NCBI GenBank assembly: GCA_963680875.1
Contig: OY804579.1
Span: forward strand, 33,093,804-33,157,803
Origin: Bathymodiolus brooksi
Lineage: Eukaryota; Mollusca; Bivalvia; Mytilida; Modiolidae
Direction of reading: 5' to 3'
Length of the DNA: 64,000 bases
Positions within the stretch are counted from its first letter, which is position 1, and every line of letters starts with the position of its first letter. Both the position numbers and the translations under genes were made by a program. The notes beneath the pieces were generated by a model. The model worked only from the letters and a program-made list of their open reading frames with translations. It was not told the origin of the DNA and did not search any database. This document shows positions 11,401 through 26,400 of this stretch, in pieces.

Positions 11401-14400
11401 AATGTTAATGTGAGATATGTAAACTGAGTTAAGCACAAACTATATAATATGTCGATGATGTTTTGAATTGAAGTTAGTGTATACATCTATATAATGGAGC
11501 GAGCCTATTAAAAAATTATTATCATAAAAAAAATATTTGAAAGCGTAATTATGAAATAAGTAATGTTGTTCTTAACGTTTGTCGATGTGAATTGATTAGT
11601 CTTTATAGTGTCAATAGCATTGTGAATAATTACAAGCTCTACAACCACTGAGATGTGCAAGTATTTGGATGTTATAATGTGATAAGGGACCGACCATTTA
11701 ACTTGAAGGGGGGGTTATGGTTTTTTGTTTCGTTCAGAATTTTTTTTTCGGACAACACAAGAGTTATAATATTATTTTAATTTTGTCGCGCGAAGCGCAA
11801 TTTTTTTTCCAGAATTTAACATTAGGTTATATGACAAAAACTCTGAATCAGATTTTTTTTTTCCTCCACCATAATCAGAATATTTTTTTAGAAAAAAATC
11901 ATAACCCCCCCCCCCCCCCTTCAAGTTAAATGGTCGTTCCCTAAGCACAACCGTTTTACATCCAATAACTATGTTGTAGTAGTAGTAGTAGCATAACTAG
12001 AATTAAGATGCAACCCATAACCCGCCACTGATTAAACATAAGACACAGCATCACAAGACAATCTAACATACATACCTGAAGATTCTGTTCATGGTTTGAT
12101 ACTGATGTCGTACCCAGAAATGATATGTCGACATTATCATGTTGAAACCCACTATCGAGTAATTCGTCAACATACTTAATATCCTGTGTAGAGTTTACAT
12201 GAGAATGATGTACGTATACTGGTAATTGTTTTCTATAATTCAACATGTGTAGTATTTTTCCCAGAGATATAATTGACGATAACAATCCAGGAACCTCACG
12301 CTGAACCTGCATGATAAATAACAATAACGATGACGTCATAATAATATTGAATATCAAAACAAAATAGACGATTTCTAAATCAAATAAAGTGAGTGAGTGG
12401 TTGTTGTTTAACTCCTACTCAGTAAGTTTTCAGCTACATTTTGTATATCATGGCGAGAACAAGTTAATTTTCAATGAGATAATGTTCGCTTTGTTCTAGA
12501 CCACCACGTTCTAAGTTGGATCTTTATAGTGCTAGCCCACTGAAACAACAGTCTACGGGTTGACATGTCGCCCCACTCGGACACATTATCCTGGTTTCGA
12601 GCGAACCAGTCTTTGCTCCTTGTTCTTATTGCTGCGTGCTTAGCGGAGAAGCAACACATACCTATTTATTAGTCTTTGTTTTGACCCGATCTCATTCTGG
12701 AGATAAAAGAAATAAATAGGTAAATTCGTCGGCGTTTATTTTGCCAAACCTTGCCATATTGACAGCAAAGCAATAAACAGAAGTACAACTCCGTCTATTT
12801 CTTTCTATTTCGTTATAGTCTTATTCTGTCTATTAACATATACCACTTTGACCCAGACTTCCAAGTGATTGAATTACAATATTGAAGTAACATAAGAATG
12901 TATATAATTTCATTTAGAATTGACATTATTTTTAATTTCCCAATTATTATTTTTTATTCACACCAATATATCAACAATACAACCTGCATAAAAAGAGATC
13001 GAACTACCATGAAATAATCGTGATTAGGTTATTTTACCTTCCACAATAAAAGTGGGTTACATTGTGATTGGTGGAAAGGATTTTTTTTCTAATATAATAG
13101 ACAAGTTATTTAATTCAATTTTAGAATAACAGAATGTATTTCATTATCAATGTAAATCGTCGTCTATTTAAATGGATTTGAATCTTGTCAAAAATATATA
13201 AAATTAATGCGAGGAAATCTATGCCACAGGTATAGTGCCCGCGGGAAATCGTTTGAAACTGGCATAGGTCCCGTCGCTAAGTATAGTCACCCGTTGTCAA
13301 GTGTACTTTTCAAAAATAGTAAACACTAATCTTCCAATCAAAATAAAGCATTTTCATATGTTATGTACTATAATATCGTAATGAAATGGAAGCGTAAACC
13401 TTTAAGAGATTTCAATACCTACACCAAATGGATACTTACGTGCAGACATGATAATATCAAATCAAATAGACACTTACCGTTACATTACACAATATTTAAA
13501 TCAAATATATGCTTATCTTTAGAAATGATCAAATTACTTACAATTTCATGAAAATATCTAAATAATATAGACACTTACTTATAGAGATGCTACCAACACG
13601 CGGTTCTTAGAAAATGCTGAAAGTTGTCTTTAAGGTAAAAGAAGCGTGTATCATTAAAAACACAAGGCGCTCATATGCGTACCATCCATGGTGCGAGTTT
13701 GATTCGTTCCTCTAAACCCATGGACACCGTAAATGCAAGTGGCTAATTATAAAACTGTAATATGCTACTATGAATATTTACCACTTCATTCTTTAATTGA
13801 ACATCACGTTGATTCCTCATTGCTATTTTAGAGACAATATATGCTCTCTCAATTGTTGATAAGTTATCATTCAAGGACTCTGTGACCTTTTCCCGCTCTG
13901 ACAGAACTCCTGTTATACTATCAATATCTATTGCATTAGGAGTATCAGAAGACGTTTTAGGTAAAATGCCTTCCAGTGCATTATTTAACACTCTTAGTAT
14001 TCCTACAATTTAATACATTGGTGTAAGAAAGGTAACTCTTACAGAACCATACTTCCCACAAATATAGTATGATCGAACATGTCTCTTTGGTGGACAGTTG
14101 GACCTGTTAAACTGTGTTGTTGTGTTTATTCAGATTGCCATTTAATGGGTGGTCAAATCAAATAGACATGTTGTGGATATTTGTTTTTTTATGTGTGAAA
14201 ATAGTAGCTTTCATGTGAAAACAAATAGTTTTGAAAGTGAAATTCTAAATATGGCGATCCTTTCCTGCAAACCAGAGTAAACCATGCAAGTTGCGGCAAG
14301 TGCGTTTTTTTTTCAAATGGTACAAGTGATATTTTGTGACAAAGCTCTAATCAAAACATTAATGGGCATCAGACATTCTACATAAAGGCAATTACAATGC

Positions 14401-17400
14401 GGGAGTATTGGAACAATACACGAACTCCAACATATATAATATGTGTACATTGACGCAAAATATAAATTTCATTTGTACGAGCTTTTGAAGTGTATAGGAA
14501 AACGAGACTTTATCGACAATGTACGTATTTTATTTTGTATCCTGTAATGTCAAAAAGTTCAAAACAACTGTCACATTTCACTAAAAAGAGCAGAAACAAG
14601 CGTCGATCCAATCATTTTCAATTGTGGCCTCCTTCTGTGTTTTACTCATACAGTTTCTTACCATTCCCTCGCCGTTATTGAGGTAGCAGGGGATTGTTAT
14701 TTGTATACTAGAAGAATAAAGCACAGTTTTATTCAGATTCCTTTATTGAACAGCAAATGTAATGATTGTAAGATAAACGAATGTATCAGACGGACAACTG
14801 TGCTATAGGAGATCGCAAAGTAACATAACAATATCCAATTAAATAAAATTTAACAAGTATAGAGCAACACACTTTGCAATGAAGAAAGCTGGTGTATGAT
14901 TACGTACTTTAACAAGTGCTATAACTGTATTCTCTATCACGGAAAAGAGTTTTACTGGATTTGACTAACACGAAAGGTGTCTAAAAAGGAATCAGGAACT
15001 GTGTGCCCTTCGCAACGCCTGGGTTCATCCCGTTTTCTTTTTCTTTTCTTTTTTTTTAAATATTTTTATAATCTTTTGGTGAGGTCCGTGTCTGAATATT
15101 TTTGAATATTTTACATATATTTGCTGTTTTCTGTGTTTTGCTTTGTTTATAATTTTCAGTCTATGTTAAATTTTCTGTTCATGTAATTTTAGTAAATCAT
15201 CGCTATTTTCCTAGTAAGCATAACTTATCATCAGGTTTTCTTTGTTAACATGACAGGTCATCTTTCCTTTATAATCGTCTATATTAATGCTTTTATGGCC
15301 ATATATATATTAGGTTTCTTACCTTCACTTGCTGAAATATAGTCCTCGTACTTAGGGTAAGTGTCATTGTTTGCAAGAAGAACCAATCTCTCCACAAGTT
15401 GTGTGTTACCATTAAAAGCACCAGACTAAAAAAACAATATTTAAGACAATCACTAAAAGACGATGACATGAATGTCTTCATTGGGAAACCGTTCCCAGTT
15501 AGATTAGATTAGATATGGTGTTTAACGCCACTTTCAACAATATTTCAGCTACATCGTGGCGGTCAGTTTTGCCAATGACAACCATTATCACATAATGTTG
15601 TCATATCGAGTGCAACTCGCTCGAGTGGTATTCAAACTCGTAACGCTAGTGGCAATAATTGTATATATTTATTTACTAGTAATACAAATTACTTGAATTT
15701 AAAAAGTTGTAATATTATAGGGTTATTGCATGAATATATATATTTATGTATATCGTGCGTAGTAATTTCTTACTGTATTAGTAAGAACCGGTTTTCAGAA
15801 TACGGGGGTATTTAAAGAACTGCGAGAAGAATTCAGTATCGAGACTAGGCAGTGACCGTATCGAGCAGACCCACGAGCTTATTGTGAAGTCAAATTTGTA
15901 TCGCCATATTGAATATTGAAGAATGTCCGATTCGGATGAAAGAATGCTGGAAGGAGACTCTCCAGAAGTAATTACTAAGACAGGGAATACAATTAAAAAG
16001 ATAAAAACACACAAGAAAGACCCAGGAAGACAAAATAGAAAAAGACCAGCGGAGGCAGCGGGGTCATTTATACAAGTTGCGCATGGCGGTGGGAATGCAG
16101 TTAATTACAATGCCACACAGCCCTTTCGAGCTAAGAATTCCAAGGCAAACGACAAGTGATACAAATGCGGAGGTCATGGACCTTGGGCCCGAGAGTGCAG
16201 AAAGACCTACAACGGCAGTAAATTCGGAGTTGTCAGGGGACTTGTGCAAAAAGACAAACAGAGATTATTTTTTTTAGGTAGACAATGTAGAAAAGTTAGA
16301 TATGTTTTACGAATAAGAGTTCGGTATATCTTATATTAAGATTCCGCTAAAGTCAAAATTTTCTTCAGGTGAAACATTTATGGAACATGCAATTTTGTCA
16401 ATATTTCTCATTGTTGAGCCCTGCAAATTGGTCAAAGCTTAAATATTGGTGTATTCTTCAAAATATGATGCTTGAAATCTGAATTTTTGGGAAAATAAAT
16501 ACATGTATACTATTTTAATGTGAAATGTTGAAAATCCCGTTTGTAACAACACATTTTTTCAAAAAATCTGACCTTTAATTGCAAGGGTTTTCAGGGCCCA
16601 AATTTTGATACTGTATTTACTATGTCTGTATGCAGGGTGAGCTAGCATTGACAATTAATACTAGTAAGTTGTTTTCATGGGAGACAAAAGAGTTTGTCGT
16701 TTACCAAGTTGCTGGAGGCCGCCATTTTGGAATGTCTGAAGCCGGCGAAGGCTCGCCGAATTAACGTCATTTTTAAGTTTTACATGAATCCGATCTCCCT
16801 CGATTGTTGGTTGTATGAAAATTCATTCATTTGGGACTATCTTTATCATACATTCGCCTGAAACAGTTACCATTTCGACTGTGAAATTGTCACTTGATTC
16901 TTGGTACCCCTCTTCTGTATAAAATCGAAAGTAGAATTGTATATCAAGCCATATCTTCGTATTATTGAAAATGGCTATAACTGAAAAATGATATTGGTTT
17001 TTATGTTTTAATGAATGAAACTCAAAATTATCTTTCATATTGAATTTTGAAACGGAAAAACAATTGTTAAGACAGTATTCTGATGCGAAAATACTCTTAA
17101 TTTTTCGGTACTTTCACTTCCGGTATGGCGAAAAGCGGTTGATCTTTGATCAGAATGAAGTAAACACTGAGAAAAAACATAGTTTGTGGGTGATAGGTGA
17201 ATATTTATTGATAAGAATAAGTGTCCTGTTATTTTAATACTTTTAAAAAGTAATATGAAATGCCAAAATCATTATTTTCAGTTTTCTAAAAATTTCTGAT
17301 ATATATAAAGATTAAATATATAAAGAACGTAAACCATTCACTTTTTGAGAGCTACGATGTATAATTCAGGAGAAAACGTCATTTTATTCTGTCTTCGATA

Positions 17401-20400
17401 ATTCTTGCTACCCGGACAATTATGCAAATCATATGCTATTGACCCCAGATTTGAACTCATTCGGTAGAAATTGTGGGAATGCTCCGTAATAGTCCTGACA
17501 GGTAACATCATTTTCGTTTCGATTTACATTCCATTATTTTCCATTCAATCCACGATTAAAAATAATTTTCCCTTAGCGAAACGTTAAACAAGGATCTCTT
17601 TACCTGGAAAATAAATATATATCACCATCTATGATCTAAACCGCCGTAAATGTCTTTTAGCGGCATTATGTGTATAATCAAGGACGTATATAGAATCTTA
17701 TATACGTCCTTGGTATAATTCAGCAAATTTCGCGGGGGCCAGTAAGGGGACACTGCATACGCAACTTGTAATTATGTTAAAACATTAGTTTTTTTATATT
17801 AAAATTGAATACTACTTTGTTTCAAATCTATTTAAAATTTATTCTAAGAGACAAGAATGTGAAAGAAAGCACACATTCTTTATCTCATAATAATATATAG
17901 GCAAATAATTTGATTCTGAGGGGGCCTGGGAAGATTAGTCGGGTTAGAATATTTGACAGAAAATTCATTCGACACATAGTGCAGGACAGGTTATAACATT
18001 GTTTACTCAGTTCAGGCCAGATTATTTTTTTTAATTTTCTACGAAGCAAAGGCCAGAATTTGTTTGCAACTTTGGGAGGCCAGATTATTTATTTTATTTA
18101 CAAATTCATTGCAGTTGATAATCTTTAAGGTAAAACATACATGAAATAATTTCTTTGCAAGGCAAGAAATGCAAGAAATTTAACTTCTTTCAAAACCAGA
18201 ATGATACATGTGCTCACCTGTTTACGTTGGTGATGAAATTTCATGATCGGCAATCATCGGAACGGTGCATCCGAAAGTTAATTAGCCGCCATTGTCTTGA
18301 CAAAATACGTACAAGATGGAATGATTTTCTGTTCTTAATCACAGATGATCGCGATTTTCGTCCTCAAACATGCACGAATGGTTTAGTTTTTAGGGAATGT
18401 AAACATATCAAGAATATTTTTGAAGATGTTTATTTCACCAAAAACTCGTTTCATATTACTTTAAACCCCAAATGAATATCATGAGTAGTTAAAGATCAGA
18501 GGTTGTAAGTAAGTGCCAAATGAAAAAAAGATAGGTTTGTTGTTCCAATGATATCCACTACACGTGATATATAAGGTGAGTATTTATTACTTAAATACTA
18601 ATTAAAATAGAAAATTGCGGAATTTGAAGCATAAAAGTAAAGGTAAAAATGACATAAAATGATAGGTAAGTAAAAATTAAAAATTATATAAACTATGACC
18701 TACAAACATCAATGTATGGAGAGTACTGAAAGACCCTATTCCTGTTTACAATGTTATAAATACAAATTATTACATACAATGATATACATACAAGTATGTG
18801 TTCTATAATTTCATAGGCTTAATATATACAGTCCGACAAAAGTTAAGCACCACCTTATTTCAAATCGGTTTGCTGTTTTCGTTACCTGTACACACATACT
18901 TACTTACCTGTGAAACAGGTTATTGATCGATTTTTATTTATGTGTATATGACAGGGTGTGCAAAGTGCCACGTGTACTTTTCAACATTTGTGTTTGCGAA
19001 CGAAAGCTGATTTTTTTTTTGTGTAGAGTTTTAAATTTCATTTTCTATTGGTTTGGTATGGTGCGGCGAAAATTAACCATACCAGAAAGGTGGCAAGCTG
19101 TTGGCATGCATAACGGTGGTTTTAGCCATAGAAGGGTGGCAGACCACTTCAGGGTTAACAATTCCATCATTATACGACTGATTTTCGTCAAACGGCCACA
19201 TTAGCACACGCACTGTAATCCGACGCCTCCACCATCAGGGAATGCGAGCGCGACGACCCATAAAACGTTCACAGTTGACATTACGTCATCGCCATGCTCG
19301 ATTTGACTGGTCACATGATCATTTGGGGTGGACTATTCGCACATGGAGACGGGTCCACTGGTCTGATGAAAGTCGTTTTTTTGCTACGCCCTACCGACGG
19401 TCGTGCAAGGGTTGGGCACCAACGAAACACTTCATTTCAGGACAACCACATTTTGGGCACAACTGCTTTTGGGGGTGGGGGTGTAACTGTCTGGGGTTGT
19501 TTTTCCTTTGACTGTAAGTTGGACTTGTACGTTCTTGATGGTAATCTGACAGGCCAAAAACACCGTGACAATGTGCTCGCCCCATTTCGACAATCATGCG
19601 TTGGCTGACAGGCCAATGTTCATGGACGACAACGCTAGGCCACATAGAGCCCGAATTGTACAACATTTTTTATAGCAAGAGGTTGTTCAGACAATTCCAT
19701 GGACTGCGATGTCGCCAGACATGAACCCTATAGAGCATGTATGGGACTTTATTGGCCGAAAAATTAACCAACGCAATCCAAAATGTCAAAATATTGACGA
19801 ATTAAGAACTGCTATCTTACAGGAGTGGCAACAGTTCCCCCAAGAACGGCTTAGGTGTCTTGTGCGAAGCATGACGAGGCATGTTACAGAACTTCACAAT
19901 AAACGCGGTGGATATACTCGTTATTGATTTTTATGCATTACACATACGCACAAAAGATGCATTTAAAAGTTCTTAAAATCTGAAGACTCTGCATTTTAAT
20001 GCAATGTTAAAAACTTCCATCAAAGACAAACTGGTTTTACGTTTTTCCAGCGTCTGTTTTGAACCCCATTGTTGCCACGTCATAGTCACGTCTTTCAGGA
20101 TGATAAATACTTCGTAGATTGGTAATTTTAGAGCCCTTGGTGTATTCTTTTAAGAAGTGTAAGAAAAATGGTGGTATCTATTTTATTGTTTTAACAGTAT
20201 TGATGTAAAGAAAATATATCGATAAAAATATAGGGTGGTGCTTAAATTTTGTCGGAGTGTATACATTAAAGGTAGCCTTTTTATGTGAATTTATACATAC
20301 ATTGTATAGACATTCATTAAGAATTTTGTGAGAGTAATAGTTCCATTTGAACCAAAAGTTGTTCCTGTTTATTGTAGTCTAAGGAGTTTCACCATATGCT

Positions 20401-23400
20401 TGACAAGTACTAATTGTAGTAATTATGATAAAGGTTATTGACGGTATATACAAGTACTAACTGTAGTAATTATGATAAAGGTTATTGACGGTATATACAA
20501 GTACTAACTGTAGTAATTATGATAAAGGTTATTGACGGTATATACAAGTACTAACTGTAGTAATTATGATAAAGGTTATTGACGGTATATACAAGTACTA
20601 ACTGTAGTAATTATGATAAAGGTTATTGACGGTATATACAAGTACTAACTGTAGTAATTATGATAAAGGTTATTGACGGTATATACAAGTACTAACTGTA
20701 GTAATTATGATAAAGGTTATTGACGGTATATACAAGTACTAACTGTAGTAATTATGATAAAGGTTATTGACGGTATATACAAGTACTAACTGTAATAATT
20801 ATGATAAAGGTTATTGACGGTATATACAAGTACTAACTGTAGTAATTATGATAAAGGTTATTGACGGTATATACAAGTACTAACTGTAGTAATTATGATA
20901 AAGGTTATTGACGGTATATACAAGTACTAACTGTAGTAATTATGATAAAGGTTATTGACGGTATATACAAGTACTAACTGTAGTAATTATGATAAAGGTT
21001 ATTGACGGTATATACAAGTACTAACTGTAGTAATTATGATAAAGGTTATTGACGGTATATACAAGTACTAACTGTAGTAATTATGATAAAGGTTATTGAC
21101 GGTATATACAAGTACTAACTGTAGTAATTATGATAAAGGTTATTGACGGTATATACAAGTACTAACTGTAGTAATTATGATAAAGGTTATTGACGGTATA
21201 TACAAGTACTAACTGTAGTAATTATGATAAAGGTTATTGACGGTATATACAAGTACTAACTGTAGTAATTATGATAAAGGTTATTGACGGTATATACAAG
21301 TACTAACTGTAGTAATTATGATAAAGGTTATTGACGGTATATAATGGAAATGTGTTTGATCCTCCTCCAGTTCATACATCTTTTGTACTAAAGACTTTTC
21401 TGTTAATAATTATTAAAGCCTGCATCATGAAGTAGAAAGAGTGATGACTGGTTGGTTTGGATACCAAATAATGTGCTCAAGTGGGGTGACTTGTCTTCTT
21501 GCAGACTGTTGACTCCATGAGCTAGCATGTTAAAGATCCAATTCAGAGTGTCATACTAGTAAAAAGCAAGGTCTACTCAACTGATAAAATAATCTTGTCC
21601 TGCATTGCATGAAATATTTGCCAATGGATGTTTAAATACAGTCATTCAATCAATATGTACATGTATTTTAAAAGTATAAAATGTATACTTGTACTTTTCA
21701 GGCTTTATAGATATATAAAGATTTATGGTGGATTTTCATGGCATACTTGTACTTGAGAGATGAAAAATTATTTTACAAAGTTTATAGCCAGTGATCTTAT
21801 GAACTGTGTTTGTACCCAGATTTAGAAAGAGACCCTTTATTTAAAGCAGTGATTGATCTCATTGTAACATGTGTACATGTAAGTTATGTAATGTTAAAAT
21901 GCCAACCATTGATATTTTAAAAGTTCGTAGTTTAAAGATGGAAGCTTCTTTTGTTAATTTTTAGTATTAATGATAAAATGTTATGAACTTTTCACCATTT
22001 TTATGCCCCTGCCTGTAGGCGTCTGGCATGTAAGTTTTACCGTCCGTACGTCCCATACGTCTCATAAATTTTCGTCAGCTAAAACTTGGGAACGGTCCAT
22101 GGGAATGATTTTGGTATGCAGCTTCAGCATGATGGGTTGTATCGTGGGTGTGACTTTCGTCACGGTTGCACGTCAACTTCCTGTTAAGCGGGGTCATACA
22201 TGTCCTATGCACATATTTCTTCTAGTTTTGTCTACATTTATGTCCTCGGTCTTCTCTGCTTATATTACCTTTAAAAGTATGATTAGACAATATAATCTCT
22301 TCGCAATAAGTGTTTTAGTATGATAATTTTACACCCAAACACAAGCTGTTTCTTCTACAAAAATGTTTTAAAATTAATGCAAAATTCTTATATTGAAATA
22401 CATGTATACCTCTTACTACTTTTGCTTTCCAAAAGCAACATTTCGCCCATTTTTTTTCAGGATTTTCACGCCAAGCTACAACATTTTTATTGAAGATTGG
22501 ATTGGATCCAGATTGTTGAAAATATCCAGAAATATACTTTTGATGTGTACCTTTCATGTCCTGTTATATCTTATTAATAAGGTATTTTTATTTCTATCCC
22601 AACAACTTTTAATATTTATGTCATTGTTTATAGAATAGATAATGAAAACGGAAAATGTGGCAGAAACAACAACCCAAGGCCACCCATGGGTATTCAATGA
22701 ACGACAACAAACAAAATTTGGAAAAACTGTAGACTCTGATTTGTCAAAAATATGATATTTATAAAATTTTGATATAAAGTATTTGATCAAATTTAAGACC
22801 ATTAACAATTGAAATAGAACTGGTATTTTTAATGGCTATTATCCCCTTATTTTATATTGACACAATGGGATAGTTGTGCAAATGCTTTACTCTGAAACTA
22901 AGTTATTTTCAGTTTTCTATTTTTTTTAAATAGTTTGTGTCAATTTGACCCCCTCCACCCTCTTTTAAGTAAATCATGTTTCTGGTATGTGAATAAAAAA
23001 AAAATTCATTGTAATACTGAAATATGAGGTAATTCTCAAAATGACATAAAATTAATCAATTGGTAGAAAGTGAAAGTAGCTATAAATAGATATGAAAATA
23101 GTCCCAATGTAAATTGCTTCTAATTAAATTTCACTCAGAGATTGTTGTTATCAATTATCAATTGTTCTTTGTCTAAACATACAAATAAAGGGTAGCTTAC
23201 ACTAGATATATGTTTGTTTAACATTATTGTGTTATTTTAACAGGTAAATGTGGACTTAGGAAATCTTGGTATTTAATGACAGCCTAGCACCTTTATTTGG
23301 AAGGTACTGATATATCATTAATTCGACAGTGTTTTAATCAGACCTAGAAGGATTGTGTAAAGCATAAGGACCATTTTGATATATGATATGATGTATTTTG

Positions 23401-26400
23401 TGGTGTAAATACCTTAAAATTGAACTTTGAGTTGTTGATGTATTTTCCTTTAGCGGAACCTTAATGTAAAAGGGCGATTAAAAAAGTCCGTTGAATTTTG
23501 GGAACAAATTGGCACATCTAAATTCATTTTAGACGTTATAAAAGAGGGTTATAAAATCATGTTATTACACAAACCCGAGAAAACATTTTTGAAAAATAAC
23601 AAACTTTCTATTGAACATAAACATTTTGTAGATACAGCTATTGTCGAGTTGTTAAAGGGCGGTTTAGTAAAAGAGCTGTCGAACACACCGTACGTGGTTA
23701 ATCCTTTAACTGTATCGATTAACGGTAAAGGAAAAGAACGGTTAATACTAGATTTGAGACACGTAAACAAACAGGTAGTTCTTAACCAAATTAAGTTTGA
23801 AAACTGGATAACATTAAAGCAATACGTTACAAAGAGAGGTTTTGGATTCGTTTTTTTTTTTTATCTCAAATCGGCCCCGGGTTACCACCACATAGATATG
23901 TTTTAAGAAAATCAAACTTTTTTAGGGTTTTCCTGGATATTCAATAATATAGAAAGATATTTTGTTTTTACAGTATTACCATTTGGGCTTGGTTTAAACA
24001 ATATTTATTATCAAAAACATATATGGTCAAATACAACATAAATACTAAACATGAAAGGGATTCGGAAACAATATTTCCTTATATTGATCCGTCTCCCTGT
24101 AATAAAGAATATTGGATCAGACGTGCTTATATTAAACAAGACAAATTTTAAGTCTATCAGCTATAGTAGCAAAATTCAACCATTTTGTGTGTACAATTTA
24201 CAATTGACTGTCACTTAGACTGCGGGTGTTTTTGTACAGGTCACCTCTCAGTATATAAATATATAAAGATATATAAATGTAATTTTCCAATGCACATAGT
24301 TGGACGAATAAGCATTATTATAAAATGGCAATAGTATGTAGAATTGAATTAATTGAAACGCTTTGATTCTAATATGAAAGTCGAGGTTTGTTGATTCATC
24401 AAAATGTTTTCTTAATCACTTAGCAATTCTCCTCCATATAGGAGTATGTCAATATTAATTTGGAAAGCCATTTGGGCTTAAATTAAGTGCATACATTTTT
24501 ACAAAACTATTACGACCTTTAATTGCATATTGGAGACGTCAGAGCATTAAAGTTGTATTATATTTAGATGACGGATTCGGGTTCGCAGAAAATAATAGTT
24601 ATGTTATGAATACGGACAGGTTGTTAAAAACGATATCGTGAGGTCATGTTTGGTCCCGAATAAAGATAGAGTATTTGGAAATCTAGTCAAACAATAGAGT
24701 GGTTAGGATTTCTTTGGGATTTGAAACTGTGTATTACGCGTACCTGAGAAAAAGATATTCGAATTATCTGAGCTTATTTCGGCTGTGCTCAGTAATTCCC
24801 ATAGAGTAAGAGCAAGAACATTAGCCAAAGTATCTGGTAAAATTATTGCTATGACACCAGCTGTAGGTTTTATTACTCAAATCATGTCAAGATGTATGTT
24901 TTCGGCTTTAAATGAAAAGTTAGACTGGAATAGCAATTTGAACATTTATCACAAACAAGATTGCATACGAGAAATGATGTTTTGGAAATTAAACATTTCC
25001 AATGTAGAACCTATATTTTTATTAGAGAAAGAATCTGCATATGATATTTTTACAGATGCTAGCGATGTAGGCGCAGCAGGTTTTATTGAAAATTCGCATT
25101 TGGTCATTATTAAGACATGGTTGAAATTGGAAGCAGGTAAAAGTTCTACCCGGAGAGAGATACAAGCTGTAGAGTTATGTTTGTAGTACTTTAAAGATGT
25201 TTTAAAGGGAAGTTCAGTCACTTGTTATACTGACAAGTCAGAATGCAGCAAGCATTATCTTAAAGGGAGTAAGGTACATGAACTTCAGAGTTTAGCATTG
25301 ACAGTTTTTGCTAAAAATGACACGGAGATTCATACAGTATGGATATCAAGAGAACACAATACACAAGCAGATTATTTAAGTCGAATTCTAGATATTGACG
25401 ATTGGGCAATATCTACTAAGTTTTTTCAGTTCATAGATGAATTATGGGGTCCACACAATGTTTCTAGATTTGCTAGTAGTAATAATGCTAAAACAAAGAC
25501 GGGAAGAAGATATTGGAATCCAGGTTCTTTGGGGTTGAACTCGTTTAATTCTGACTGGTCACAGGACGTAAACTGGTTAGTTCCACCAGTAACATTAGCA
25601 AGTAGGGCTATAAATCATCTCGTGAAATGTAAAGCTAAGGGAACCTTGATAGTATCGAAATGCACTTCTCCTCCGTTTTCACCACTCAATTTTGAGGATG
25701 ATCTAGAATATAAACTGTATGTAACAGACGTTTAAATAGAGCTCACAGAAACAGAAAGAATATTAGAAGCGGGAATGAACGTAAATTATATATTCACAAG
25801 AGGGGATTTTAAAGGAAAATTGTTAGTAATTAGATTAGACGCTTCAATAAGTTAATTGTTTTTTATCTATTTTCAGAATGATTTTTTTTTACTGATTGTC
25901 TCTGCACAATTTGCTATGTCACTGGACAGTTTTGATATATATATAGTCACTGGATTATTTTGTTATGTTGACATAGTTCCGTCACTTTGATATAGTTCCG
26001 TCACTGGGCACAACCTTGAAAGACCATTTTCGATTCTTTGAAGGTCACTGGACCACAATGAATGGATTTTTGGTCGTTTAATTACTTAAATTAGTAAGTA
26101 TTGTAGAAACTTTTCACAACCGGTCTTTGGAAAGACAAGTTAAACATCAGGATCTTAAGACACTTTTCAACAATTTACATAACACTATCATAAACTCCAG
26201 ACCCAAAATTACAGTTTCAGAATACGTAGGAAGTTTCAAAAGATATATGTCTTGGGCAGAAAATCATAAAGAAATAGATTTAGTACTTCCGAGTAGAGAG
26301 TTACACGCAGCTCTTTATCTACAGTATCTTATGGGAACTCTCAAGCATCACAGCACTATAAAAAGTGCATATTATGGCATCAAATGGGCTCATAATACTA

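Noticed and set aside
18155..18475. 106-codon Cys/His-containing frame as a zinc-finger fragment
   Set aside because: The cysteines do not form a recognisable spacing, and there is no neighbouring transposon structure.
20403..21342. CRISPR array
   Set aside because: Units are contiguous with no unique spacers, and the DNA is eukaryotic.
1..21342. Shared 12-mer tatataccgtca between the 43-bp array and the reverse complement of the 47-bp array as evidence of common origin
   Set aside because: Only 12 AT-rich bases match; the rest of the units are unrelated.
21970..22323. 117-codon frame as a gene
   Set aside because: No domain, and it overlaps what looks like a dispersed repeat.
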